Positions 41,331 through 54,349 of a stretch of 64,000 nucleotides of DNA are shown here, piece after piece. The translations under genes and the position numbers were made by a program. Each line of letters begins with the position of its first letter. Within the stretch, counting starts at the first letter, position 1. Below the pieces are notes generated by a model. That model had not been told where the DNA came from and did not search any database. It worked only from the letters and a program-made list of their open reading frames with translations. Origin of the DNA: Urechis unicinctus (Eukaryota; Annelida; Polychaeta; Xenopneusta; Urechidae); contig CM067343.1 of the NCBI GenBank assembly GCA_034190875.2, positions 14,997,073 to 15,061,072 of the forward strand, written 5' to 3'.

Positions 41331-41559
41331 AATAGAGCACCGTTTGACTGCCGTTAAACGTACATTTTAAGTGGCCCGATAGAAAAGTGGTTTGGAACAA
41401 CCATCTTCATGCCAATTAGATACTAATGTAATTTAAAAAGACTTTAAAAGTCGTTAGTTTACTCCTCGTAGTAGCTGAAACATACATGTTTGATTTTTAG
41501 TGATAAACAGCTACTCCATTATCAATTCTCGCAGCCAAGGCAAGTTAGTGTAGGCTTTA

Positions 41560-42740
41560 GCACAGCATACCATCAATACACACCTGCACAAATGCGTTAT
41601 TGTTTGAAACTTCTTCTTCAGTAATTGTCTAATAAGCGTGTCCAATGCATAATGTTCCTATTTCTCAGGTTTTGTAAGGATTCAGACAAGCACAGTACTT
41701 ACAACACACACGCTTCAGAAAGCTCAAGAACTAAACCAGCAGAAGACAATAAAATGGAAAGAAGACATTAACGCGATCAAAATGAACAGTTTCATACCGC
41801 TGGTGATCACGCAATTGTAGGATTATATTAACTACAGAATTATTCAGCCATGCACATAGTGATTTATTCCCTAGGTGGGCTCGTGTCAGAATATTCATTT
41901 TCGGTAGCACATAATTCTTACTTAAAACTGACCGGTACCAAAGGTTTCGTTGAGTGATATGTGTTACCTCTTCACATTACTATTTATAAGCTCAACAATA
42001 GGAACATACTTTATATCATCGCCAACATATGGAAATCGACATATGTTGATCGTGACGTTCAGTCGATCACTAGCCAGGTAAACAGACCTAATGGTCTCGC
42101 TAGTGCAAAAGCTATGTGCAGAAGCTGACTAAACCAACCTTGACATGATTTCGTGTTGCTAATACCACCCATATTTTAACAATCAAATTAATTATAGAAT
42201 ACGCAGCCAATGACAATGATATATTAGTAGAAGCACAATGTACATCATATTTTGTCACGAAACTAATTTCAACGCAAGCGAAGTTCATGTTTGTATGATT
42301 CTAAAGTGTCCTGCTATCGAATTACACCAGGAAAGCTACATGTCGCATTGTTCACTTTCCAGTTTCCAATTTACGTGCAAATGCTTCATACAACTGAATA
42401 CTACTTCAACGGTTTCAGATTTGAAAGAAAATAGCAAAATAAACCGCCCATTTTATCCTCATTACGCTACCACTGAATGTTTCCATTGATAGATGATTTA
42501 TTGTTTCATGAATGGTTTCAATCACAAACCACTGTAACTGTACATTCACCTCACGGAACGCTTAATTGGGTTAAATAATTAATTGGTCAGTGATGCGGAT
42601 ACTCTTCGTGTGCATCATTTCACCTGTGGGCGATATTGTTAAGGATACGCTACACCATTAACAATTCTCGCAGCCAATAAATATTCATGAAGAGAACACC
42701 GAGCAGACTAAAACATCAATGCAATCCACCGACATTCATG
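41560..42740 (-). pseudogene. GPCR 3' remnant between block E and A2
   Basis: The minus strand carries a diverged receptor C-tail near 41,590-41,680 (TITEEE preceded by an in-frame stop) and the conserved CAG|GTGTGT donor. Short pieces of the TM7 coding region (the TGGTGATCACG stretch near 41,800) are also present. TM1-TM6 are not recognisable. The rest of the interval resembles sequence around 32,000-32,350 and 12,960-13,150, including the motif CTCGCAGCCAATAAATATTC near 42,670. Confidence 0.45.
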
Positions 42741-43169
42741 TGACACGGTATGTTACTTATACCATGATTACTCAGCCAAACATTTCCTAAAGGGAATACA
42801 AAACACGAAATGATTCATTCAATGATGCAAACAATGACAGGTGATAGATTTCCCTTGCCACCAACTTTAGGTACAAAATAGGATGAAAGGGGTGTTTATT
42901 GGACAGTAATGAACTTTATGAGGTCATAGTGGTTGATACATTGGCACAAACCGCATTGGCTTTATTGAGTGCTCGTAGATGAAAAGTTAATATGAATTGC
43001 GTCAATAAGGCTAATCCCGTGTAAGCTAAGGCGGAGGATGTAAATAGGTGATGTTTAATGTAAGTTGATAAGCAGCAAAGACGTTCTACGTGTTGAATGT
43101 GGATGTTTGTGTGGCCCGATAACTTATGCACCGTCCAGCATCCAATCAAACGATTGAATCGTAGTCTAT

Positions 43170-43989
43170 TGTGTATGCCCGCAATTCAAGTTTGTCACAC
43201 ACACTTAGCGATTGAGACTCACTTTGGTAACGGCAGCGTCCACGTCAAGCAAGGAAATGATGTCATCTGAATTACAAAAGCAGAATAGTTACTAAAAACA
43301 AATAAAGTATTGGTCACAGCACACAGTGAAAGTAATAAGGCACTACACATATCATTACCAGATGATTAACGGCGCTTGCTCCACGGTATGATGGTGGGTG
43401 TCGCCATAAATACATACCTGTATAGGTGCGTTATCTATGAAGCGATCCCTTCTTCTTCAGTGATTGTTGGATGAGCGGGTCCCGTGTACAATGCGATTGT
43501 CGATGAAGATTGTAATAGCTGCCATTTTGGGAGGTTTTGGGAGGATTCATCGTTGCGCAGTACTGTTCTTAACCAAAATACGCTTTAGACCGTCCAATAT
43601 CTTCTCTTCAAACCACGAAAAGACAACATAATTGATCGACGACTTTAAGGCGATTAAATATGCAACCGCAAACTATTGGTTATATGTATCTGTTGATGAT
43701 ATGGGGGGAGGGGGGCAGGGTGCGCTGCCTGGGACAGTTCGTTATGGTAAGAGTAGTTAAATATCATGTTATGAGTAAAGTGAATTAATGCTGGCCATGA
43801 GGAACTAATCGCGTCCGCCATTTTAATTCTGTGGACTGTTCCACCAAACTCACAGCAAATCCTGAGACTGAAGATTCTTCGTTGCGGGTAAGACCGCTTT
43901 GTGTCCGTCTTAGTACAAGCCACAATCGATGTTTCCACAACAAAGGGAAAGAAAATAAACAGCAAGGACGAATTGTTGATTGAACACAT
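43170..43989 (-). pseudogene. GPCR remnant in A2 with the transmembrane core removed
   Basis: The start peptide (MCSINNSSLLFIFFPFVVE, from 43,989) and ectodomain match the A1 copy. The sequence then jumps at about 43,664 from the ectodomain to the TM7/helix-8 region, leaving out about 740 bp that hold TM2-TM7 in A1. The C-tail with its donor and the last-exon region (about 43,205-43,270) are kept. The open frame can be read upstream to 44,157, but the conserved start is the internal one shared with the other copies. Confidence 0.65.
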
Positions 43990-44216
43990 GTCGGACGTAA
44001 GGGGGCTGTGTATGACAGCGCACCAAGATAGACATAAATAAAGGCAAAATGTCGTGTCTATTAGACCATGTGGCAACCATAATAATGTTGCAAAAGGGTG
44101 CATTTTGGTAACATTTAAGATAATCAAAAGTAATGCATGGTGGTAGCTATGTCCCATGAGAGATGTAATTAAAATTTCTCTGCTGACCTAGCAGGCGTGT
44201 CGCAGCAAGTTCTATA

Positions 44217-44393
<177 letters not shown>

Positions 44394-47300
44394 TTAAGCT
44401 AAACTGAATTAGTTCAAATGCAGCCTGTCTAGATATTGGCTTAAGGGCCCAATTACTCCTGGCACCAATACAGTCGAGCTCGAGATCAATGTTCATCTTG
44501 AGATCAATAAAAACGGTGCCAATAACCACAGAAGTTGTATTGGTGCTTCCTTATTATAACATCTTTGAAGATATGTTATGCAGTACTTCGGCAGGAGCAG
44601 ATTACTGCTGCTAGTGCTCACTCACCAAGCACAGTTGGAACAAAACGGGTAATGATGCTAAAATCGGCGACAGTATGACATAATAGCGACGCGGGTTCCT
44701 GCTGTGTTCAGTCTCCCTGTGGCCATCGTGATGACCAAATGATCCATGCTTTAAAGTTTGATGGCTCTAATTGGTAAAGATATGGTACGCTAAATGTTAG
44801 CATAAATACATGTTAATCGTCTCTGCAGCAACTCGTTGGAGGTACGTAAATTGGTTCTTTAATCCGTCACAATAATTGCCTAGGTAAGTAGCCTCAGCGA
44901 TACAATGTCTAACGCTTTTTGACTCGCACTTAAGTATATTGGTGAAACAAAGTCCAAAAGACAGTGTACACATAAACAGTCTTATGTATTGCGGTACAGC
45001 CTGAATCATCAGAATAGGCAATCGTGGGGGTTTTTATGTAAAAATGAAGCAGCGCAATAGCAATGTTAATGGAAGCTCATGTTAATTGAGCAACACTTAT
45101 GGCAAGCAGTCAAAAATTATTGGAAACATCCACACGACGGCTCTCTGTAATCTGGGCAAAGGTGAAAGCACACAAGGTGCTAGTCTGCCTAAATAACCGT
45201 CCTACCGTTATACGGAAAAACGTCTGCTGGGAGATAAATTTGTCTGTGTTTATAGAAGACATAACTGTTGTCAAGATGTATTGGATAGATCCAGACGACG
45301 GCTCTCTATTATCTGGGCAAAGGTGAATGCTTACGAGGTACTAGTCTGCCTAAATAGCTATCCTACTGTTACACGTTAGAACATCGCCGGGCGATAACTT
45401 TTTCTGCGTTTGTATAAGACATAACTGTTGTATTTCGGGCAAGGCGGCAACACCAATAGCATTACCGACTAATCGATTGGACAAAGTTTGAGTGGGAACA
45501 CTGCTCAGTTCTTGTTAAATTCATAAGCGTATTAAATGACAAATATGTCTAATTGTACCTAAGACAGAGTATCTATAGATCTAGGCATCATTGTTTGTAC
45601 TCGACATCGACAGATAATGATGTAAACGAGTTGTTATATTGTCGCCATATTAATTTATGCATCCACCATAGAGTACGTGCATCAATCCGTGGAGCGCGGA
45701 GCAGTCGAAGAGGGTCCTGGTTGCATTGTGGAACTTTTCTGTGCCTACCTACAACGCGTCCTTTCTCTCTTGATATCCATAACGGATCAATAGAAGTGAC
45801 TCAATGTCCACATGATTACACAATGACTTATGCACGGCGTCTGCAATGGTTCCCTGAATAAGCTTTCACGAACTTATAGATGACTTCCCTACTTCTTATT
45901 TGATTTAGCTTTGTTGGAAAAATAACGTGACGCAATGTAAATCATAAATGCGGTAACAATTCTAAATATAGACGTCCATTCCGAAATAAATATTGAGCCT
46001 CGAGACATACGAATGCCCAAATGATAAACAATACATGGCTTGGAATTAAGAGCTGCTGCTGTGAGCGATTTGGTAGCTGCTCTGATGGAATAACATTTGA
46101 GCGATCTTGATCACAATCGTGCGATTATTGAGCGGGAAGTGGCGTGGCATACTACTTTATCTGAATGTCAGATCATCTACATTTGGTCTCGGGACATATT
46201 CTCCATTTCAGCAATAGCAAAGGTCTAATGATAACGTCAATCACCGCATGAGATTGATGAGTGTTTATGACGGCTTCATTATAGATATTGTTTATGCACA
46301 TTACTGCACCTAGACTCGCATTGGTTCACTGATGACCAAGACAGACGGACGTTCCACCAATCTTCATGAACGAGAGCAGCTCCGAGAAATACAAAAGCTG
46401 TGCATTAGTTGAAGGGTCATTCTGTGTGTGGCAGCCAGCTCTAAACAGTATGCTGGATATATTGGTCTTCATTCCACTGATGCATAATTCAGCTCGAGAA
46501 TTGGATGTTGCATAAAACGCTAACACACGGCCAAAAAACACAGTGTCACGTTGCATAACCTAACGTGAACGTAATTCAACCATCACTGGACCAACATTGT
46601 TAATTTGCGAAAGACGACAAACAAGTTGTCAGCATGAAGCATTATTGCCTGAACGGAGAGGAAACATAGGGTTGAGGAGTCTGACAACATGTTCATAAAC
46701 AGGAAACACAGCTAATTAGAGAAGCTATGACATCAATCATGCTGTGCTGTGATGTAAATGGACACCCACGACGAGGATGTCAGCTCTTATGCGCTTTCTT
46801 ATCGACTTGGAATACATAAACAATGAAACAGTGACAACAACGCCCAATATCAACAGACCATTTACATAACAGCAGTATACGCAGTTTACATTAGTAGCTG
46901 TGGCATAATTAATAGTAGCAATTGTACATGAAACAGCTGGGTCTTGAAATTTACCTTTCTTAAGATCTTACGTAATTGAAGAGCAGTTGGTGAATACATT
47001 CCATATCAGATCCGTCTGTTACCAGAATGCATAGCCACGACACGTTGTATTTTATCCATTACAATGTTATATACTGCTCATCGTTTTTACTTACCAGTTT
47101 TGAATTAACCAGTCTTACTAGTCAATTTGGCAAACAAGTGTGTATGTAAGGCTGACCATTAATATGAAACTTTTGGATATTTCTGATCACTTTATGCCGC
47201 TGGCGCAGAACCATAGGCGTCCGTTGAATTAAGGGACCCATATAACAGTTCCGAGTCATCAGATTCAGGCAGTGTTGAAGAGTAAAAAATTAATTCAATT

Positions 47301-48373
47301 CAAAATCAGCATTAAAGTACCCCGTTTGTTTGGTCTAGAAAAATATGAAAAAGTAAATTCTTCGGGCACGTACATTGACTCTACAATGGTATCTTTACCA
47401 AATAAATGATCCATTTCCTCATAAGAAAACACGGCTTCTGTCTTTGTGTAACGTGAGCGTAGCTCATATTTGGTTAGTCACGCCAGACCACGCGATTTCT
47501 TACCGGGTACAGACAACTAACTAACCGGCTATAATTGCGTTTGAACTCGAATAATCTTTAAGGTATATGTTTACATAGAAGATAAAAGTCATCACCCAGT
47601 TGGCGTTCCAAATTTCACATCGAAGTCAAGCTAAAAGTACCAAAACACAAAAACAAACATCCAATCAAAAACTCCAAACTCCAAACAGAGAACTGGGGAA
47701 TCCAGGCATGTGTGAAGCATGTGTGAACTCCCTGAGGTAAAAAACGCCAACGATATTCAGGCCCTACCGCGAGCTCGCTCAATTGATATAGATGTGCAGA
47801 TGAAATTGGTCGAATATCGCATGAACCATGACCTAAGCAAAGAGTACGTGGTTCCGTTGAGCATATGAATTTTATGTCTGCTCTGTAAACATGAAATTAA
47901 CTGTAAAGGGCTCACACGTTGATGCAACAACACAAAACCTCCTCGACAGCAACTCGTTGGATGAACGTTAATTGATACTGTAATTCTTCACAATAAGTGC
48001 CAGGGTGAGTCTCCTCAGCGGAACATCAGAGAAACCCATCAGAGCATAGTTATACCACTGTATATAACAGATGAAGCAGCGCTGGATGCAATGTCGCGGA
48101 TAGAATAGGCTCACAGTGATTCAGCCGCACTAAACGCAGTAATGATTTATGGGTAACATCAAGATGACGGCTCTTCTATACTCTAGGCAAGGGTCAATGC
48201 CAATCTGCACCAGACACACGAGGTGGTAGTCTGCCTAGATTGCACTCTACCTGTTCACGGTAACACGTTATTTGCATTTGTATAATGCATCATTGTTGTA
48301 TTTCTGACAAGGCGGCAACACCATGCAACATTCAGAGGACTGATCGATTGCCCGATGTATGGTGGTGGTAGTT

Positions 48374-48398
48374 GGGGGGGGGGGGGGGGGGGGGGGGG
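48374..48398 (+). repeat. G25 homopolymer
   Basis: This is a run of 25 G in A2. The matching place in A1 (6,204-6,215) has 12 G within a longer G-rich stretch. It is likely to form a G-quadruplex, and the length call is error-prone in sequencing. Confidence 0.9.
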
Positions 48399-50404
48399 AG
48401 ATAGGTTGACTGTACCTATGACAGTATATGCATTGAGCTAGGTATTATTGTTAGTTCATCCAACATCGACAGCCAATAATGGAAATTAGTTGTTTTATTG
48501 TTATATTATTATATGTATCATACTTGGAGTAGATGCATCCTACCGTGGCGCCGAACCCTTGGTGGGAACCCTACTTGCATATTGGATAAGTTATGTATCT
48601 GACTAGAACTCCCATCTTTTTCCCCACAACTTATTAACTGACTCGCTGTCCAAGAGGCAAAGCAATAACACATGAGCGTCCACAAAGACTCCCGCAATGA
48701 GCTTTGTTAGCTGTGTTTGACAAATAACGTGACAAATTGGAATTATGAATGAGGTAACAATGTAGTGGCGGTCGACAAAATCGAAAAGTTTTCTGGGAAC
48801 AGAACAGGTGTGACAACAACAGTACTGGGAATTGTACATTAGCATGTCGGCTACTACATAAAGATTAAGCATCAAACACATTCCGTTCAGACGTGGGATA
48901 ACCAGAAACCACCTTTGCATTGGCATAAAGAGCACCTGCTGCTGGGACACATATGTAAATTATTCCAACAGCTGCTAGTCCAATGTTATGAATGGTTTTA
49001 TGTTTTCAATGTGCAGCAATGACATAAATGACCTTACGGGCAAAAATGCACACCGTTGTTTTGGAGATGTGTGATACAATTGCGAACGATCAGTCCTGAC
49101 GGAAAACTTAAAATAGGTGGGTAGGGGGCGGGGTAAACCTGATCGGCTCTTTGTCGTAAATCGATTGTTAATTCGTTTGTTTGTCTAACATCGACATCGA
49201 CGGCCAATAACGGTAATGAGGTGTTGTCATGTAAATTTATGCATCGGGTCTGAAGTAGATGCATCCATCCTTGGCATATCGATCACTAGATGGGGCACCA
49301 GCTTGCAGTGTGCATAAGTTAGGTGTATGCCGAAGAGACTTCCCCTGAATAACATATCAATACAATTGACTCATGGTCTAAGCAACAAGGCAATGACACG
49401 GGTTAGCCGTCTACAAAGGCAACCTTAATGAGCCCAAAACGATCGAACATTTTTGTTTAATCAGGTTAATATTATAATTAATTAACTAAATTGTTCATTC
49501 GAGCAAATAGTCTGTTTGTAGCTTGCTAGATGGCAGTCGACTGGAAGACAAGTGGTGAATGTAAAGGTGCCTTAGTCTGGTGTATTAAGTCTATTAACTC
49601 GGGACCGATTAGAAATAGAAGCGCGTGAAACTGACGCAAGTGAGCGATCTAACACACGATTAAGTACCTGATATTGATCAGCTAACTGGTCGACATCGAC
49701 CAGTCTTGATATGTTGATGCTGGGAATATTGACTTGGGACGGTAAGCAGTACAAAGGTTTCCCGTCATCAGAAAGTAAATCTTACATTGTATTCAACTAT
49801 GAAATGTTGACAGAAAGTCCTAACTGACAAACGAGTAGCACCAAAGGGCGCATGGTAGAATGTCGTACTTGGGGATTAAGCTTGTGAAAACCACAATTAA
49901 CGACTCAACTTGACCGATGGACTTTACGCCAAGACTACCAAACAATTGCAGTTGGGTTTTAGCGCGGTGATGACGACGGCTAGCTGTTGATTACATGAAT
50001 ATTTATCCATGGGTCAATATAAACGTCGTCCAATTCAATTAAAGCAGTGATCACGCGACTCCACAGGTATAACAACATACGTGGAGTGGCAACATCATTG
50101 GCTGCACTCAGAAAATGCATCCCAAAATGTAAAATGCATATCATACCGTATTCAATACATGTGGCTGCAGCGAAGCACCAATTCACAATGCCGTTTATTT
50201 CAAATAATTGTTCTCGTATTGTGGTCAGTATAACTAGCAACATTGAAAGGGGCGGCATAGCATTTGTCATCGGCAGGCTGGAAAGACAAACGCCATGAGC
50301 GACCATCAAGTGAGGATTCTTGTATTGACACCAACCTTACTTAGCTTGACAAAGGAAGAAAGCTAATTGTGAAGCTACCCGATGGATCAGATTGATTAGC
50401 ATAT

Positions 50405-51600
50405 GCGATAGATCATGGCCAACGCTCTATGACAATCTAGCCTTCTGCCGCACAATAAACAGAGGCATTATTCGGTAAGGGCATCAAGGCCGGATCAAGT
50501 AAAAAGAAACGCAAACGTACGAAGAGGATAGAATGGATATCACGCTCCATAATTTGACTTTAATTTTCGGTAGGCAATTATGTCGAAGTTAAAGCTGGAC
50601 CTCGTAAAATCCTACACCCGTGCTGATATGATGATATATTAAGAATAAGCCCGGGTATAGAAGCTATTGACGCCTGGCAATCGTCATCTTTAATCTGCTT
50701 CCGTGTATGACTACGTAGGTAGGAATCAGTCTTTTGACGTGACGGCCTTGAAGCTGACATGCGCCGAGCAAGCCCTCTTGCTGATTGGATGATATGTAAA
50801 GAATAATCCCGTGTGATGGAAGCTATTGATGCCCGGCAATCAACATCTTCAATCTGCTTCCGTGTATGACTACAGAAGCAGGGATCAGTATTTTGACGTG
50901 ACGGCCTTAAAGCTGACATGCGCCGGGCAAGCCCTCTTTCAAGTAACATGATCCATTGTCTGCAGTAGCATTGAGCGGTCCTCCGTTAGAATAGCAATGA
51001 TACATAATGAAGCTGGGGTAAGTCAATTTCCGTCTGCAAGTGCATCAATGGTAAATAATCGAGACATGAGTATCTACCGAAATTGGCCATCCCCAATCGA
51101 CTACAGTGTCCCTTCCTGCCGTTTTACGTCGGTGATAAAGTGTAGTTGACTACCGAATTTTTAAAACTCGTCTGATAGAGACGGGTTAACAAGGCCATCA
51201 ACGTAGCGTTTGCCGTTGTTAAAAAGACAGCCACGTTAGTCAACATTCCCCGTACCTCGTCTTAAAGAAGCCAACCCCCTGTGATTCTTTCGGCTCGGTA
51301 TTTTCCTTGTCCAAAAAAACTGCTAATAACATACATGCCATATATTAACACATGATTGACCCCTTGACATGCGCCAAGCAAGCCCTCTTTCAAGTAACAT
51401 GATCCATTGTCTGCAAAAGCACTAAGAGGTACTCCGTTCGAATAGCAATAACACATATTTAGCTGGGGTAATTGAATTACCGTCAGTAAGTGTATCAATG
51501 GTAGTTATTCGAGTATCTACCGAAATTGGCCATCCCCAATCTACTACAGCGGCCCTTCATGCCGTTTTACGTCGGTCATAACGCGTAGTTAGCTATTATT
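50405..51600 (+). repeat. Block D with internal tandem duplications, after A2
   Basis: The minus-strand segment SRQNTDPCFCSHTRKQIEDV occurs twice in one open frame (50,578-50,949), once as SRQKTDSYLRSHTRKQIKDD, because about 190 bp are tandemly duplicated. A third partial repeat of the adjoining sequence lies at 51,365-51,600 and matches about 50,900-51,145. The copy follows A2 directly. Confidence 0.55.
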
Positions 51601-52540
51601 AGCGTCTGATTCTTCTTCTTTATACACTACCAGTGTTGAAAGAGAACAGGGGTCAATCACAATCTGGTATCAACATATTTTCCCATGAATACCACCTGAT
51701 GTGTTTAGGAAATAGACGCTGTAAATTGTTTGCCTGATATATTCTGCTTCATTCCAAAGATGCATTATTTGGCCCTTGGGTTGGATATAACAAGGAGGGC
51801 CAACATATCGACTCACAAATCAGATATGGTGTAGCGTTGCCGTTTGCATTACCTTACTTAAACGTTATCCAACCATCACTGTACCAACACTGTCAATTTG
51901 CGAAAGAGAAAAAACGTTCTCGGCATGGAGCATTATTGCCTGAACGTAAAACATTCCTGTTATTGGGAAGTCTGACGACATATTCATCAACAGGAAATAT
52001 AGTTTATAAGAGCAGCTATGGCACAAACTAGGCAGTGCAGCGACGTAAATTATCTCCCATAAAGAGGATTTAAGCTTTTATGTGCATTCCTGTCGCCATT
52101 CAGCACTTGATGGCACACACAGACAGCGAAACGGTGGCAACATCGCCCATTACTAACTGCATATTCACATTTTAGCAGTAAACGCAGCATCCATAAGCAG
52201 ATGTGACATTGTTAAATGTAGCATTAGTTTGGGAATCAGCGGTATCTAGACATTAGGGTTGTTTACGCACGGTATGTTTCCAGGATGCATAGCCACGATA
52301 CATAATATGTTATCAATTACGATGATATATAATGCTCATCTTTCATCTTTCAACCAGCCAACAGCAGGGACGAGACAAACCCTCCAAATTACGCCAGCGT
52401 GTAGCTGTATACTTAAGGCACATATGAAAAGGAAAAGTACTGATATGCCAACACAACAGACCCATAATATCGGCAAAGTCTGTACATGAAAATCTTGAAG
52501 CTCCTACCATCTTCTACTATTAGTTCTGCGATCAGTTTTA
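51600..52540 (+). repeat. Block E, forward copy near the right edge of the repeat field
   Basis: This is a shortened copy of block E. It keeps the stretch homologous to CNVAVRIALLERYPTITV (51,835-51,900) and an open frame 51,837-52,031 ending in SRHGALLPERKTFLLLGSLT, also found near 18,000 in reverse. It joins directly to the receptor N-terminal fragment, giving the same order as at 39,720-43,990. Confidence 0.5.
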
Positions 52541-52544
52541 CATA

Positions 52545-52784
52545 CTACCCATATTGTGGTCTTCTATACAGCCAAGGTATCATCAACAGGAGGAACCGTT
52601 TGCGTCCGCCATTGTTATTATGTGTACGGTTCCACCAAACTAACAGCAAATACTGAGACTGAAGATTCATCGTTGCAGGATTTGGCGCGTTGTGCTCTTC
52701 CCAGTACGAGCCGCAATCGATGTCTGTTTCTTTAACAGAGAAAATTAACATTAACAGCAAATACGAATTGATAATTGCACACAT
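52545..52784 (-). pseudogene. GPCR N-terminal fragment beside block h
   Basis: A 79-residue frame starts with MCAIINSYLLLMLIFSVKE and then TDIDCGSYWEEHN. It aligns with the starts of the receptor copies at 1,883 and 16,375. The shared start and hydrophobic stretch suggest a signal peptide or signal anchor. It keeps no transmembrane bundle and ends in sequence joined to block E. Block h follows on the other strand at 53,020, as in A1, A2, T1 and T2. Confidence 0.5.
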
Positions 52785-53022
52785 GTCTGACGTACGGCGT
52801 TCGGTAAGGCAGCGCTACAAGGAAGACATTTTAAATTGGTCTAGATGAAGACAAACAGTCGTGTCTGTTAGAGCAAGGGGCAATCATAATGATGATGCAA
52901 AAAGGCGTATTTTGGCGCAATTTAAGATACTACGTTATGCATTGAGGTAGTATTGTCCCATGAGAGATGTCATCCAAATATCTCTGCTGACCTAGCAGGC
53001 GTATCACATCAAGTATTATACA

Positions 53023-53364
53023 GTGCGTGTGCATAAAGCTAAACTGAGTTCGTGCAAATTCAGCCTGTTTAGATATCGGTTTAAGGACCCCATCACTCCT
53101 GGCACCAAAATGGTGGAGCTCCAGATCAATGTTCAGGCAGTATTTGATCACGCTCTGGTTCAGGCGATCAGTCCCGCCGAAGATCGTGAGATCAAAAGAA
53201 CAGTGCGAGTAACTATTGAAGTTGTTTTCGTGCTTTCTTATCTAAACATCTGTGACGATATTTACGCAGTACTTCTGCAGGAGCAGGTCACTGCTGCTAG
53301 TATACACTCACCACACTCACCAAACAAGGCTAATAATGCTAAAATCGGCGACATTATGACATAA
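53023..53364 (+). other. Block h: recurrent open segment, longest copy
   Basis: A 113-codon open frame has the conserved core PGTKMVELQINVQ, then FDHALVQAISPAED. The same core is open in T1 and T2 on the minus strand (about 15,799-16,143 and 25,898-26,242: PGTNIGEINVQVVFDHALVQ, AINPAED), and in damaged form near 2,300-2,420, 7,140-7,240, 35,285-35,400 and 44,400-44,530. It always sits head-to-head with the receptor start peptide, about 250-450 bp away, so it may be a neighbouring exon or the transcribed side of a shared promoter. I do not recognise a domain. Confidence 0.45.
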
Positions 53365-53533
53365 TAGGGACATCGATTCCTGTTGCAGTAAATACATGTT
53401 CATTTAGGTATTGACATATCGTTGCCATATACATGGCCGTGAACATTTAGACTGTAGTAATTTCCCAATGTGATGCAGCCTCACGGCGATGTTATAAAGG
53501 CAACACATAATTATATATATATATATATATATA

Positions 53534-53816
53534 CCGACAAATGCGACCATCGGGGGACATGCTGCAAAACACGACCGTCGGGGGACTTCTTGTTAATGCG
53601 CCGCACGTGAACATTTCTTACATCAAATTGATCCTACGGTGCCCGTGATTATGATTCGGTAATGAAATAGCCTTTTCTATTGACGGTTTCAGATATATAT
53701 TTTTTGGTGTCCCCCGACGGTCAAGCCAACTATTTTATAGACTGAATCAACATTCGGGAGACTAGGCCCCCAACGGTCGTTTCCCGCCAAAAGTCTCCCA
53801 ACGGTCGATGCATACA
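53534..53816. mobile_element. MITE-like element with imperfect terminal inverted repeats
   Basis: The left end carries CGACCATCGGGGGAC and CGACCGTCGGGGGAC about 32 bp apart. The right end carries the complementary pair (CCCCCAACGGTCG and TCTCCCAACGGTCG) with similar spacing. Another copy of the motif lies internally (CCCCCGACGGTC near 53,712). The element of about 280 bp is flanked on both sides by (TA)n, which suggests insertion at TA. It has no coding capacity. The superfamily is not determined. Confidence 0.6.
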
Positions 53817-53848
53817 ATATAAATATATATAAATATATATATATATAT

Positions 53849-54327
53849 ATGTCCGTAGATGTTGCTGTGTTTAGCGTGCAAGTGCTGCGGTGCGCATGGT
53901 TTGAAGTGACTCACGATAGCATTGTGACTAACACCACACATAATGAAGCAATCAAATGTCTGGGGGGTAATGGAAGGGTGTGTATGCTACACCAACTTAT
54001 ACGCGCTCGTCTTGATCATATTTATCAATTTATTACACTTTCTCAATTCGCAATTGTAATTTAATAGGTTATATACCAGTCTACGACAATCCCAATTTTT
54101 CTGTTTTTCAAATATCCAAGATAATCTTGGTTGGTTTAACCGCACGTTTCATTGAGTCGGACATGAATGGAACTATTGTCCTTGTCCGCCCAGACCATAA
54201 TTACCGTGACTACGCAAATTCTTATGATCTAATGTGTGTTCGCTTAATGGATGTATACACGATGCATCAGAAGTGGGAGAGTAGAAGAAAGAGGAGAGGG
54301 TGGGGAGGACATAAGAAGAAGCGTTAA
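53849..54327 (+). other. Two short open frames of doubtful status
   Basis: Plus-strand frames at 53,849-54,064 (71 codons) and 54,127-54,327 (66 codons, ending in a basic tail KRRGWGGHKKKR) lie between the MITE and the minus-strand coding candidate. Neither shows a recognisable motif, a splice partner or a promoter. They may be chance. Confidence 0.2.
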
Positions 54328-54349
54328 CTTGTTAATGGATAACAATGTT

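Noticed and set aside
53400-53460. Telomeric or satellite border
   Set aside because: There is no short telomere-type repeat; the change of character here is just the end of block h and the start of the MITE.
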